Shown here piece after piece: positions 18,276 through 27,662 of a stretch of 64,000 nt of DNA; position 1 is the first letter of the stretch; each line of letters opens with the position of its first letter. The stretch spans positions 881 to 64,880 of the forward strand of contig JAACAK010000114.1 of assembly GCA_011774835.1 (NCBI GenBank), given 5' to 3'. Below the pieces are notes generated by a model. The model was given only the letters and a program-made list of their open reading frames with translations, had not been told where the DNA came from and searched no databases. The translations under genes were made by a program, and so were the position numbers. The DNA is from Candidatus Kutchimonas denitrificans. GTDB lineage: Bacteria > Gemmatimonadota > Gemmatimonadetes > Palauibacterales > KS3-K002.

Positions 18276-19436
18276 CTACAAGACTTTGGCCACCCGCGTC
18301 GCGGCCTCGTGCAGCCGTTCCGGCGGCTTGGTCAGCGCGACCCGGAAAAAGCCTTCCCCGCCTGTTCCCATTCCGGAGCCCGGAAAAAGAACCACGCCGG
18401 ACTCCTGCAGAATCCGCCGGGCGAACTCGACCGACGGCTCGCCGCTGGGGATCGGGATCCACAGATACATGGTCGCCCGAGGCGGCTCGACGTCGAAACC
18501 AGCGGCGCGGAACCCCTCCACCGCCGCATCGCGTCGCTCCTGAAAAACGGCGACCTGCCGGGGGAGGAATCTCTCCCAAGCTTCGAGGCTGGCAACGCCA
18601 GCCGCCTGGCAGGCGAGGAAGACGCCGGTATCGTAATACGTCTTCACCTTAGAAAGCGCCTGGATGGCCGTTGAGTTCCCCGCGACCCAACCGATCCGCC
18701 ACCCGGTCATGTTGAACGTCTTCGACAGCGAATGGTACTCGACCGCGACGTCACGCGCGCCGTCAAACTGTAAGACACTTGGCGGCTGGTAACCGTCAAA
18801 GGCGATCTCCGAATAGGCGTTGTCGTGGACGAGGAGCAGGTCGTGCTCGTGGCAGAAGGCGATGGCCTCGCGCAGGTAGTCCTCCGACGCCGTGGCACCG
18901 GTCGGGTTGTTCGGGTAGTTGAGATAAAGCAGCTTGGCGCGCGCGAGCTTCTTCTCGGGCACCTCGGACCAATCGAGCAGGAAGTCCCGCTCCGGGCGCA
19001 ACGGCACCTGGATGACATCGGCGCCCAGCATGTGGGTGCCGCCGAAGTAGGGATAGTAGCCGGGATCCGGCACGATGGCGCCGTCGCCGGGATCGATGTA
19101 GACGAGAGGCAGATGGGCGATCCCCTCCTTTGTCCCGATCAGCGGCAGCACCTCGTCGAACGGATCGAGCTCGAAGCCGAACCGCGCCTTCATCCATTTG
19201 GCGATCTCGAGCCGGAACTCGGGCAGGCCGCGCTGGAACGGGTAACGGCTCATCCGCTCTTCGGTCACCGCCTGCTGAATCGCCCGGATCGTCTCGGGCG
19301 GAGGCATCTGGTCGGCATCTCCGGCACCGAGATCGATGACGTCGACACCCTTCTCGATGAGGTCCGCTTTGATCTTGGGCACGTCGGCCAGCGCGTACGG
19401 CGGCAGCGATGAGAAACGTTCCGAGAAATCTGGCAT
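18276..19436 (-). CDS. dapL: LL-diaminopimelate aminotransferase-type class I/II aminotransferase
   Basis: A 386-residue PLP enzyme. The PLP lysine is Lys239 in HSLSKTFNMTGWRIG; YPNNPTGA, HDNAYSEIAFDGY and EVLPLIGTKEGIAHLPL match the DapL family, which makes LL-diaminopimelate directly from tetrahydrodipicolinate in lysine and peptidoglycan synthesis. The family signature near the N-terminus reads LGAGDADQMPPP where most members have LGIGDPDLPTP, a mild departure. An alanine or other broad aminotransferase remains possible. The upstream gap is filled by a GAACACGGAAC repeat. Confidence 0.75.
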   Translation of the reverse strand: MPDFSERFSSLPPYALADVPKIKADLIEKGVDVIDLGAGDADQMPPPETIRAIQQAVTEERMSRYPFQRGLPEFRLEIAKWMKARFGFELDPFDEVLPLIGTKEGIAHLPLVYIDPGDGAIVPDPGYYPYFGGTHMLGADVIQVPLRPERDFLLDWSEVPEKKLARAKLLYLNYPNNPTGATASEDYLREAIAFCHEHDLLLVHDNAYSEIAFDGYQPPSVLQFDGARDVAVEYHSLSKTFNMTGWRIGWVAGNSTAIQALSKVKTYYDTGVFLACQAAGVASLEAWERFLPRQVAVFQERRDAAVEGFRAAGFDVEPPRATMYLWIPIPSGEPSVEFARRILQESGVVLFPGSGMGTGGEGFFRVALTKPPERLHEAATRVAKVL

Positions 19437-19440
19437 GACT

Positions 19441-19590
19441 AGCTCACCCTTACGAACAATTGAACACGGAACAGTTGAACACTGAACACGGAACGCTCAA
19501 ACGTCGACTCGCACTCATGATGAGCGTGTTCCGTGTAATTTCTCGCTGCTCCCTGTTCCGTGTGGAGTCCTTCCTGTTCAGACCCACATC
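19441..19590. repeat. Family D intergenic repeat (GAACACGGAAC words, inverted)
   Basis: The left half reads GAACAATT, GAACACGGAACAGTT, GAACACT, GAACACGGAAC (19455-19498); the right half holds the reverse words GTGTTCCGTGT (19527-19537) and TGTTCCGTGTGG (19554-19565), so the region folds into an imperfect hairpin. It lies in the 254-bp gap between two minus-strand genes. The remaining part of the gap (to 19690) shows nothing recognisable. Confidence 0.7.
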
Positions 19591-19690
19591 GCGGCCGCGC
19601 CAGGGCGCGAGCCGCCCGGCGATCACGGTCTGAGTCAGGGCTTTCGCAGCCGGGAGGTGAAAGCTATGGGTCCGGCGGACGTGTGGCCAG

Positions 19691-20968
19691 TCAGGTCTTC
19701 AGATGCTTCTTCTTGGCCGCCGGGAAGAGCACGTTGTTGAGGATGAGGCGGTAGCCCGGCGAGTGGGGGTGGAGGTCGAGGTCGGTGGGCGGATCGCCGA
19801 TCACGTGCTGCGGGTCCTCCGGGTCGTGGCCGCCGAGGAAGGTCCAGGTCCCCTGCCCGTAGTTGCCGTGGATGTACTTGACCCAGGGGGCGCCCGACTC
19901 TTCGGCCAGCACGGTGACCGACCGCTTGACGCGCGAGCGCCGGTAGCTGGTGGTGAGCCCGTAGAAATCGGCGATGACGCGCTCGTGGCTCTGGGTCAGC
20001 ATGGCGGCGACGGGATCGATCTTGGCGCTGAAGTCGAAGAGGCGGAAGGCGCCGAGCGGTTGCCGCAACGGCGTGTTGACCAGATGTCCATCGATATCGC
20101 TGAACGCGGAGAGGGACGGATCGGTGATGAGCTCGGCGTCCTCGAAGGCGAAGGTGCGTTCCCAATCGAGTCGCTGAGCGGCGTTGGGATCGGGGCCGTC
20201 ACCGTCGGCGTAGCTGGCCGCGATATCGACGCCGATCGCCGCCAGCGCCAGGTCGATCGTCTCGGTGGCGGTGCACATGGCGAAGACGAAGCCGCCGTTC
20301 TCGACGTAGGCGCGAATCTCCTCGGCTACGCCCTTCTTGAGGGCGGGCACATCGTCGAAGCCGAGCTCGGCCGCGACCCGGCGATTCCGCGTCACCTCGG
20401 TCTGCAGCCAGGCCGAGCCGGCGTAGGTGATGTAGAACTTCGAGTACTGGCCGGTGAAGTCCTCGTGGTGCAGGTGGAGCCAGTCGTAACGGTCCAGCGC
20501 GCCCTCGACGACCGCCGGATCCCAGAGCTGATCGTACTCTATCCCCGCGTACGTGAGGGCCAGGGTGACCGCGTCGTCCCATGGCCGGGCGCCGGGCACC
20601 GTGTAGACCGCGATCTTCGGCGCCGTCTCGAGAATGACCGACTCCATGTTCGACGCCTCGATCTCCGCCCGGACCGCCGACAGCCGGCCGGCGCTGATCG
20701 GCTCCACGGTCACGCCGCGCAGCGCGGCCTCACGACGAATCGTCGAGCCGTCGGGGAGCAGGAACGAGCCGGCCCGGTAGTTGAGCAGCCACTCCACCGT
20801 CGCGTCGCGCTGGAGGGTCCAGTAGGCGAGGCCGTACGCCTTCAGGTGGTTGGCCTGGGCGTTGTCCATGGGGACGAGGAGGTGCTGGGCGACCGCGGGA
20901 CCCGGGCGGAACGCGGCGAACCCGATGGCGATGACGACGGCGATTCGGTTGAGGCGGCGCCGGTTCAT
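19691..20968 (-). CDS. Conserved secreted protein, amidotransferase-like fold (often labelled asparagine synthetase B)
   Basis: A 425-residue protein with a signal peptide cleaved near residue 27 (PAVAQH). The stretch LLVPMDNAQANHLKAYGLAYW followed by VEWLLNYRAGSFL is a strongly conserved start that I recall from Bacteroidetes and Gemmatimonadota proteins which databases name asparagine synthetase B; no AsnB catalytic Cys or ATP pyrophosphatase motif is present, so that name looks wrong. The middle (DRYDWLHLHHEDFTGQYSKFY, EIRAYVENGGFVFAMCTATETIDLA) resembles the flavodoxin-like fold of ThuA/DUF4159 proteins, and the end (YIHGNYGQGTWTFLGGHDPEDPQH) is conserved. It is the last gene of a coupled block and overlaps the TPR gene by 4 bp. 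Confidence 0.7.
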   Translation of the reverse strand: MNRRRLNRIAVVIAIGFAAFRPGPAVAQHLLVPMDNAQANHLKAYGLAYWTLQRDATVEWLLNYRAGSFLLPDGSTIRREAALRGVTVEPISAGRLSAVRAEIEASNMESVILETAPKIAVYTVPGARPWDDAVTLALTYAGIEYDQLWDPAVVEGALDRYDWLHLHHEDFTGQYSKFYITYAGSAWLQTEVTRNRRVAAELGFDDVPALKKGVAEEIRAYVENGGFVFAMCTATETIDLALAAIGVDIAASYADGDGPDPNAAQRLDWERTFAFEDAELITDPSLSAFSDIDGHLVNTPLRQPLGAFRLFDFSAKIDPVAAMLTQSHERVIADFYGLTTSYRRSRVKRSVTVLAEESGAPWVKYIHGNYGQGTWTFLGGHDPEDPQHVIGDPPTDLDLHPHSPGYRLILNNVLFPAAKKKHLKT

Positions 20969-22770
20969 GAGCGGGGAACCTCGCCTTCAAGCTCGGCGAG
21001 CCGTCGCCGGCCGATGGGGGTCAGGGCCGAGCCCGGATACTCGATGATCAGGGTTTCGAGCAACGCGATCGCCTCGCCGCGGCGATCGGCGGCAGCCATC
21101 GCCTCGGCCAGCGTGATCAGCGCCACCGGCGCCGCGCCGGAGTCGGGGAACCGTTCGGGCACGCGGAGCATGACCTCACGGGCCGGCTCCAGATCCCCGG
21201 CTTCGATCGCCAGCTCCCCGGCCCAGACCAGCAGCGCCGGCCGGGCGGCCGAGGCCGGGGTCCCGGCGAACGCGTCGAGCATGCCCCGGTACGCCTCGCG
21301 GAGCTGTCCCTGCAGGGTCGCGCGGTGCGCGGTGGACACGGCCTCCAGCTCCGCCGGGCTGGCGTCCTGCAGGATGCGAAGCATGCGGATCGCGTCGCCG
21401 CGTTCGGGGCCGGTGAGGACCGCCGCCGCCGTTTCGAAGTTCTGGCGCGCCTCGTCGAACTCGCCAGCGTAGAGGGCCAGATAGGCGCGGAGCACGGCGG
21501 TCGTGCCCTCGAGGCGGCCGTCGGCTGCGGCGGGCAGATGCTCCAGGATCCGGCGCGACTCGTCGAGCCGCCCCTCGCGGAGGAAAGCCTCGGCAACGAG
21601 GAGGGCGAGAGCCGGCAGATCGCGATCCTCGGTGTACAATGCCGCGTGCTCCTGGAAGGCTCGGGCCGCGGCGTCGGCGTCGGCGCCAGCGGCCAACAGG
21701 CGGAGCCGCCGGGCGCCGGCCCAGCGGTGGGCGGCCGAGCCGGGCTGGGTGCGGTCGAGGAACCGGTCGAGCGTGGCGAAGGCGGCCGCCGTGTCTCCGC
21801 TGCCGAGATCGTGCCGAACGATCTGCCGCGCCATGTCCCAGGCCACCCTCTCTTCGGGCGCCTCGCGCAGCAGAAGACGGTAAGACCAGGCGACGAGGGC
21901 GGGCTGCTGGAGCGTGGCGGACAGCCTGGCGATACCCTGGATGAACCGCCGGCGTTCGCCGGAGCTCATCGGCTCGAGTGCGACCTGCACCATCTCCCGG
22001 GCCAGCGACTCGTCGCCGACCTGGATCGCGGCGATGGCCGCGAGCCGGGCCGCTCCCGGGGCCACCGGCTCACCCCCGATCAGATCGAGCACCGCTTCGC
22101 CGAACGCCCGGGCATCCAAGCCTGGCGATCGGATCCGCGTGATCAATACATCCCATGCCAACTCGGGTGACGACTCGAAGATGGCTAGCCAGGCGCGGGC
22201 GGCATCGGTCCAGCGGGCGCCGCTCATCATGTAAAGGTCGGCGAGGGCGATGGCGAGGCCACCCGACGCGCCGACGTGTCGCTGCCCTTCGAGGAGGACG
22301 GCCTCCGCCCGCTCGAACTCGCCCAGGCTGCTGAGCGCCTGTGCGTACTCGCGGTACGCCGCCTCGAGGCCCGGCGCCCGCTGGAGCCAGCGTTCGCCCG
22401 CTTCGATGAGCTCCGCCAGCCGGCCCAGGTCGGCCAGCACGCGAAGCTCGGCCTGCCGCAGCAGCGCGTTTCCTGGGTCGTGTTCGACCGCGCGCCGGAT
22501 GGCGGGCAGCGCGTCGCTCAGGATGCTGAGCCGACGGCAAACTCGCTCGAACGCCAGAACGGCGCCGGGCTCGGCTGGATAGTCGCGGAGGATGGTCTGA
22601 AGCTCGATATAAGCGCGGCCGAGCTGACCGGCGCTCTCCAGGGCGATGGCCTCGCGGAGCTGGGCCCGCATCTGGGCCCTGTCGGTCTGGGCCCGGAGGT
22701 CGCCGCCCCCGATGGCGAGGGCGAGAGCCAGGGCGAGGCTGAGGCTACGGGGCACGAGACGACGGGCCAC
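20965..22770 (-). CDS. Periplasmic tetratricopeptide-repeat protein
   Basis: A 601-residue protein with a signal peptide (LALALALAIGGGDLRAQ, cleavage near 27) followed almost entirely by helical TPR-like pairs, for example residues 35-60 (AIALESAGQLGRAYIELQTIL) and the last repeat GEAIALLETLIIEYPGSALTPIGRRRLAEL, which is a clean TPR. Such proteins are protein-protein scaffolds in the periplasm. It overlaps the DUF4175 gene by 26 bp and the following gene by 4 bp, so its function is probably tied to theirs. Confidence 0.75.
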   Translation of the reverse strand: MARRLVPRSLSLALALALAIGGGDLRAQTDRAQMRAQLREAIALESAGQLGRAYIELQTILRDYPAEPGAVLAFERVCRRLSILSDALPAIRRAVEHDPGNALLRQAELRVLADLGRLAELIEAGERWLQRAPGLEAAYREYAQALSSLGEFERAEAVLLEGQRHVGASGGLAIALADLYMMSGARWTDAARAWLAIFESSPELAWDVLITRIRSPGLDARAFGEAVLDLIGGEPVAPGAARLAAIAAIQVGDESLAREMVQVALEPMSSGERRRFIQGIARLSATLQQPALVAWSYRLLLREAPEERVAWDMARQIVRHDLGSGDTAAAFATLDRFLDRTQPGSAAHRWAGARRLRLLAAGADADAAARAFQEHAALYTEDRDLPALALLVAEAFLREGRLDESRRILEHLPAAADGRLEGTTAVLRAYLALYAGEFDEARQNFETAAAVLTGPERGDAIRMLRILQDASPAELEAVSTAHRATLQGQLREAYRGMLDAFAGTPASAARPALLVWAGELAIEAGDLEPAREVMLRVPERFPDSGAAPVALITLAEAMAAADRRGEAIALLETLIIEYPGSALTPIGRRRLAELEGEVPRS

Positions 22771-25700
22771 GGTTCAGCCGGTCGAAGTACTCGAGGATGA
22801 GACGGCGCAACGCCGGCGGATAGCGGCTCAACGTCTCGCTGTCGGGCAGCGGGTACTCGGGTCCCTTCAGCAACTCGGCCGGGAGCTCGCCGGGCCGCAG
22901 CACCTCCACCTCTCGTGGGCGCTCGGCGCGGCGGTCCCTCTCGAACTCGTCCCGCTCCAGCGTCCGCCCGGCATCGAGCAACCGGTTGTACAGCCGGTTC
23001 TGTCGTTCGACGATCTCCCGATCGATGCGGCCACGTTCCAGGTCCCGGGCCAGCTCCTCGGCCTCGCGCCCCAACTCGTCGATCCGTCCCAGCACCTGAC
23101 CACGAGGCCCGAGGTCCCGGCTCAGGTTCTCCAGGTCCTCCCCGATGGCGCGCTGCCGAGCCGCCAGCTGGCGCAGCTGCTGGAGCAGCAGGTCGGTGGC
23201 ATCGCCGGGCTGCAAGCCGCCGGCCTGCGCGTTCAGGTCGCCCTGTTGCTGGGCCAATTCGGCCAGCTGTTGCAGCGCCTCCTGCAGCCCGGTGCCGGAG
23301 CTGGCCGAGCCCGCGTTCTGGCCGGCGCGCATCGCCCGGTAAGCGATCTCGTTCAACGCTTCCGCAGCACGCTCGCTCAAGCTGGGATCGGCGCCGCCCG
23401 AGCGCGTCCCATCGCCCATCTGGGCCAGCAGCCTCTCCAACAGCTCGGAGACCTCGTCGATCTGACCGCCCAAGCCCCGATCGACCAGCAACGACCGCCT
23501 GGCCATCTCCAAGAGCGTCTCTCCCATCTGGTCGACGCCTCGCTTCAGCGCCGCCTGCTGAGATCGCGCTTCCTCACGGTCGGCGGCGTCGGCCGAGCGC
23601 ATCTGCTCGGTCAGCTCGCCCTGACGCTCGGCCAGCTCGAGCGCCTCGGTGCCGGTGCGCTGGAGCGCCTGAACCACCTCCTGCCGCCAGCTGGCCTGCA
23701 TCCCCTCCCGACCCTGGCGCAGCGCGTCGGCGACCTGACGCATCTGCGCCGCCGCCTGCGCCGCGGACCGGCTGGCCTGGCGCTGGCTCCCCCGTTGCAA
23801 CGACGACGCGGTGCTCTGATCGGAGCCCGCCGCCCCGGCGGCCGCCCGTTCCGCCTCCGCCGCCTGTTTGCCGGCCGCGTCTTCGGCGGCCCGCTGCAGC
23901 TGGCGGGCGAGCTCGGCGCTGCGCTCGGACAGCTCCTCGCTGCGTCGGGCGAGCTCCCGCGCCTGCGCTTCGAGCCTGCGCGCCGCCGAGTCGGAGGCCG
24001 CGTCCGAATCGTCCACACGATCGGCCAGCTGCTCGTGCTCGTCGGCCAGCTCCGCGGCCTGAGTCTCGAGCCTGGCGAACTCCTGCTCGAGGGCAGCGCG
24101 CCTCAGCAGCTCCAGGGTCTGCTCCACGCGCTCCCTGAAGTCGACGCTCCCCTCGGCGAGCTGTCGGATCGCCTCCTGGATCCGTTGCGGATCGAGCTCG
24201 GCCAGAGCTTCGCGCAGCTCCTCGATCCGTTCCCGCAGCTCCGGCGTGAGGATCCGCTCGTAAAGCGCTTCGATCTCGCGCAGCCGCTCGAGCACGGTCG
24301 TGTCGTTCAGCCCCGAAGCTTCCACCGCCTCCTGCAGCTCCCGAACCGCCTGCTGTATCTCGCGGGACTCCTCGAGCAGGCGGCTGGCTTCATCGACGGC
24401 CCGACGGGCCGCCTCGGTCTCGCGGAACTCCACGTCGCCCTCGCTGCCAGGCGGCGCCAGTTGCTGGCCCGGGGCGGGCTGGGTCCGGGTCGACCGCTCC
24501 AGCGCCTGCATCGCCTCCTCCTGACGGCGCGCCCGTTCGGCCAACGCTTCGGTCTCACCGACCAGCTCTTGCGCTTCGACGATGGCTCGTTCCCGGACCT
24601 CGTCCAGGGTGGGGAGCCGCAGCCGGTATTCACGGCTCCGCCCCTCGTGCCGATCGGGGGCGTTGTCGTAGGCCCGGACGTAATAGTACAGCGTGTCGCC
24701 GGGCAGGAAGCCGCGCCCGCGGGCATCGAGGAGCGCCGACAGGCTGACCCGATGCGGCTCGCCATCGACCTCCAGCGGCTCGACTCGTTCGGGCCAGGCC
24801 TCGCCCCAGGCGGAGACCCGCCAGCTCACCAGCTCCGCGTCCGAGAGGCCGTAGTCGTCAGCCGCCTCGATCACCAGCGGCTGCGTCATCGACGTGTCGA
24901 GGAGGGTGTCGACACCGGGGTAGACGACATCGATCCGGGGCGCGCTGTCGGCGACGGTGAAGAAGTGGAGCGAATCCGGCTCGCCCTCCAGCGGCTCGCC
25001 CTCGGCACCCACGATCTGCCAGCCCCAGGCGCCCGGTCGTACCGTGAAGCCGCGGCGGAACCGGCGCTCGCCCGTCAGCTCGAAGCCGAGCGTCGCGCCA
25101 GACCGCGACCGGAGAGCGGCACGCCGCACCTGCCGGGTCGCGGTCCCGGTTACGGTCGCCCAGGTCCCCTCGGGCACCGTGAGCGCCGGCACGGGCGTCG
25201 AGTAGACCTCGCGCTCGCGCCGCGTGTGGGGCGGAAAGCGCAGGTCGATGCGCACGTCGATGAGCAACAGCGGATCGAATGGGGTCACCGCCAGCGTGTC
25301 GGTCATCGCGCCGTCGGGTGCCGAGGCCCAGATACGCGTCGGTGCCTCGATGTTCGGGACCACGGCATCGACCCGATCTGCCGTCACCCGATGCCAGCTG
25401 CGTGTCGCGACGTCACCCCGGGGCTTCCAGGCTATGAGCACCGAATCTCGCTCTGGCGCACCGACGATCAGCGGCAGATCCTCGCCACGCTCGACCCGTT
25501 CCAGCAGGGCGGCGATGCGTAGCGGGGGCAGAGGCGGGGCCTGCAGGTGCCGAATCGGATGGGCGGCCGCGGCCCACGCCTGGGCCGCGGAGTCACGACC
25601 CACCATCCAGACCGCCAGCGAACCGAGCAGCAGCAGCAGTGCGGCGCCGACGGAGAGCATCGCACGCGACCGGGCCCGGCCCGCGAAGGCATAGCCGAGC

Positions 25701-26128
25701 TCCGAAACGCGACGATCGCTCAACCGTTCTCCGATCCGGGCCCGATGCAGCTGAAGCAGCTCTGCGGACGTGCCGGGTTGCTCGGCGCCCGGCTCGATCG
25801 CGGCGAGCACGGCGCCGCGGCGCAGACCGGCGCGACGCTCCACCTCTTCGGCCGCGCGCCGCTGGCTCCAGCGGCGCGCGGCAACGACCACGGTGACGAG
25901 CCAGGCCGCCGCAACGGCGGCGGCGAGGATCCAGAACAGGAGCGGCAGCGGCGAGGGCCGTTGCCAGGCGGGGCTGCCGCCGGCCGCCCAACTGGCCACC
26001 AGCACCGCGCCGACGGCCGCGAGCACGCCCGCCAGCGCCGCAAGAGCCAGATAGAGGGCGACGCGTCGCCACAGGGCGAGCACCCTGACGGCAGGCTCTC
26101 GTGCCGGGTCGTGCCTGTGCGCACTCAT
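22745..26128 (-). CDS. DUF4175-family membrane protein with long coiled coil
   Basis: An 1127-residue protein. The start is the ATG at 26128, which forms an ATGA overlap with the stop of the DUF4159 gene. Three hydrophobic segments lie near 21-50, 58-83 and 150-173, then a large extracytoplasmic part: beta-rich domains with RDSVLIAWKPRGD and ELTGERRFRRGF (about 200-460), then more than 500 residues of Gln/Glu/Ala/Arg-rich coiled coil (such as QAAELADEHEQLADRVDD) and the closing LPDSETLSRYPPALRRLILEYFDRLNRG. DUF4175 proteins occur in Alphaproteobacteria and Gemmatimonadota and have no known function. Placement with DUF4159 suggests an envelope assembly. Confidence 0.85.
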   Translation of the reverse strand: MSAHRHDPAREPAVRVLALWRRVALYLALAALAGVLAAVGAVLVASWAAGGSPAWQRPSPLPLLFWILAAAVAAAWLVTVVVAARRWSQRRAAEEVERRAGLRRGAVLAAIEPGAEQPGTSAELLQLHRARIGERLSDRRVSELGYAFAGRARSRAMLSVGAALLLLLGSLAVWMVGRDSAAQAWAAAAHPIRHLQAPPLPPLRIAALLERVERGEDLPLIVGAPERDSVLIAWKPRGDVATRSWHRVTADRVDAVVPNIEAPTRIWASAPDGAMTDTLAVTPFDPLLLIDVRIDLRFPPHTRREREVYSTPVPALTVPEGTWATVTGTATRQVRRAALRSRSGATLGFELTGERRFRRGFTVRPGAWGWQIVGAEGEPLEGEPDSLHFFTVADSAPRIDVVYPGVDTLLDTSMTQPLVIEAADDYGLSDAELVSWRVSAWGEAWPERVEPLEVDGEPHRVSLSALLDARGRGFLPGDTLYYYVRAYDNAPDRHEGRSREYRLRLPTLDEVRERAIVEAQELVGETEALAERARRQEEAMQALERSTRTQPAPGQQLAPPGSEGDVEFRETEAARRAVDEASRLLEESREIQQAVRELQEAVEASGLNDTTVLERLREIEALYERILTPELRERIEELREALAELDPQRIQEAIRQLAEGSVDFRERVEQTLELLRRAALEQEFARLETQAAELADEHEQLADRVDDSDAASDSAARRLEAQARELARRSEELSERSAELARQLQRAAEDAAGKQAAEAERAAAGAAGSDQSTASSLQRGSQRQASRSAAQAAAQMRQVADALRQGREGMQASWRQEVVQALQRTGTEALELAERQGELTEQMRSADAADREEARSQQAALKRGVDQMGETLLEMARRSLLVDRGLGGQIDEVSELLERLLAQMGDGTRSGGADPSLSERAAEALNEIAYRAMRAGQNAGSASSGTGLQEALQQLAELAQQQGDLNAQAGGLQPGDATDLLLQQLRQLAARQRAIGEDLENLSRDLGPRGQVLGRIDELGREAEELARDLERGRIDREIVERQNRLYNRLLDAGRTLERDEFERDRRAERPREVEVLRPGELPAELLKGPEYPLPDSETLSRYPPALRRLILEYFDRLNRGPSSRAP

Positions 26129-26820
26129 CCAGGTTTCCGTTGCGTCACCGCGTAGGTGAACAGGTTGACACCCATCCTCAGCGCCGCTTCCCGCACGGGC
26201 GGAGGATCTTCGTGCACCTCCGGGTCCTCCCACCCGTCGCCCAGATCCGACTGGTAGCTATAAAAGATGACGATTCGCCCCTCGTAAAAGATGCCCAGCC
26301 CCTGCGCGGGCAGACCGTCGTGCTCGTGCACCTTGGGAAGCCCATCGGGTAACGAGTACAGGATGTTATACACGGGATGGGTGTGAGGGATCGCCACCAG
26401 CTCCAACTCCGGGAAGAGGCGCTTGACCTCGCGGCGAAACGACTCGTCCATGCCGTAATTGTCATCGGCGTGGAGAAAGCCACCCGACACCAGGTACTCG
26501 CGCAGCGCTTCCGCCTCCTCCTCGGTAAAGCGCACGTTACCGTGCCCCGTCATGTACAGATACGGGTAATCGTGCAGGTCGGGGCTGAGCGGGGTGACCT
26601 CCGCTTCACGGCCGGCCATGGGCAATCGGGTGTCGCGGGCGATCCGTTCCAGCAGGTTGCGAAGCGACGACGGGTTCGCGTACCAATCGCCGCCGCCGCC
26701 GTAATGGAGACGGCCGATGGTGAGGCGCGTCGGATCGGCCTGCTGCACGCCCATCGCCGAGGTCAGCGCGGTCAGGGCGAACGCGACGACCAGCGGCCAC
26801 ACGCAGAACGAACGTATCAC
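26125..26820 (-). CDS. DUF4159 domain protein
   Basis: A 231-residue protein with an N-terminal signal or anchor (SFCVWPLVVAFALTALTSA) and then one DUF4159 domain: LTIGRLHYGGGGDWYANPSSLRNLLE, YPYLYMTGHGNVRFTEEEAEALREYLVSGGFLHADDNYGMD, and FRREVKRLFPELELVAIPHTHPVY. The fold is probably flavodoxin/amidotransferase-like. The family is common in Myxococcota, Bacteroidota and Gemmatimonadota, often next to MoxR ATPase and BatA-type vWA genes, which are not here. It overlaps rsmI by 4 bp upstream and DUF4175 by 4 bp downstream. Confidence 0.9.
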   Translation of the reverse strand: MIRSFCVWPLVVAFALTALTSAMGVQQADPTRLTIGRLHYGGGGDWYANPSSLRNLLERIARDTRLPMAGREAEVTPLSPDLHDYPYLYMTGHGNVRFTEEEAEALREYLVSGGFLHADDNYGMDESFRREVKRLFPELELVAIPHTHPVYNILYSLPDGLPKVHEHDGLPAQGLGIFYEGRIVIFYSYQSDLGDGWEDPEVHEDPPPVREAALRMGVNLFTYAVTQRKPG

Positions 26821-27662
26821 GTTCCTGCCTCCTCCCCCGACTGCAGCGCGATCTCGTAAGCCCGGTTTCGCTCGAGGCCGAACCGGTCACGCAGCGTCTG
26901 AACGATCTCCCGGGTGCTGGCACCGTCCGCCGCCAGGTTGCGAGCGGCGGCCCGGATCTCCTCTTCGCCATAATCGGCGTCCAGGCTCGCGCCGGCCAGG
27001 CAGATCACGACCTCGCCCCGCGGCGCGTGCTGTCGATAGTGACCGGCCAGCCCGGCCAGCGTCCCGGCTCTGAACTCCTCGTGGATCTTGGTGAGTTCCC
27101 GAGCGACGACAGCCGGCCTCTCGGCGCCCAGCATTTCGGCCAGCCATTCGAGGGTGCGGACCAGGCGCTGGGGCGACTCGTAGAGCACCGCTGTGTGTGG
27201 GAGGCGCGCCAGGCTGGCGGCCAGCGCCGTGCGCTCGCGACCGCTGCGAGGAACGAACCCGAAGAAGCTGAACGGCTGTGGGTCGAGGCCAGACGCGACG
27301 AGCGCGCCGAGCACGGCGGAGGGGCCGGGTATCGGCACGACCCGGGCGCCGACCTCGAGGGCGGCTCGAACGAGCCGCAACCCCGGGTCCGAGATCAGAG
27401 GGGTTCCGGAATCGCTGACCAGCGCGACGCTGGCGCCGGCGGCCAGGGCCGTCCTCATCTCCTGCGTCCGGGCTGCTTCGTTGTGCTCGTGGTAGGAGAG
27501 CAACGAGTCGACCGCGATTCGATAATGATCCAGCAGGATGCGGGTACGGCGCGTGTCTTCGGCAAGCACGGTGTCCACCGAGCCCAACACCTCGACGGCA
27601 CGGTACGTCATGTCGTCGAGGTTTCCGATGGGGGTGCTCACGAGGAACAAAGTGCCTGCCAT
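26817..27662 (-). CDS. rsmI: 16S rRNA (cytidine(1402)-2'-O)-methyltransferase
   Basis: A 281-residue SAM-dependent tetrapyrrole-methylase-fold enzyme that 2'-O-methylates C1402 in the ribosomal P site. LFLVSTPIGNLDDMTYRAVEVL, VLAEDTRRTRILLDHY, VSDSGTPLISDPG, IPGPSAVLGALVASGL and FFGFVPR are the canonical motifs in order. Full length. It is the first gene of a run of five that all overlap (rsmI, DUF4159, DUF4175, TPR, secreted protein). Confidence 0.96.
   Translation of the reverse strand: MAGTLFLVSTPIGNLDDMTYRAVEVLGSVDTVLAEDTRRTRILLDHYRIAVDSLLSYHEHNEAARTQEMRTALAAGASVALVSDSGTPLISDPGLRLVRAALEVGARVVPIPGPSAVLGALVASGLDPQPFSFFGFVPRSGRERTALAASLARLPHTAVLYESPQRLVRTLEWLAEMLGAERPAVVARELTKIHEEFRAGTLAGLAGHYRQHAPRGEVVICLAGASLDADYGEEEIRAAARNLAADGASTREIVQTLRDRFGLERNRAYEIALQSGEEAGT

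Noticed and set aside
19691-20968. Annotation as asparagine synthetase B.
   Set aside because: No N-terminal Cys nucleophile, no SGGxDS pyrophosphatase loop, and a signal peptide is present.
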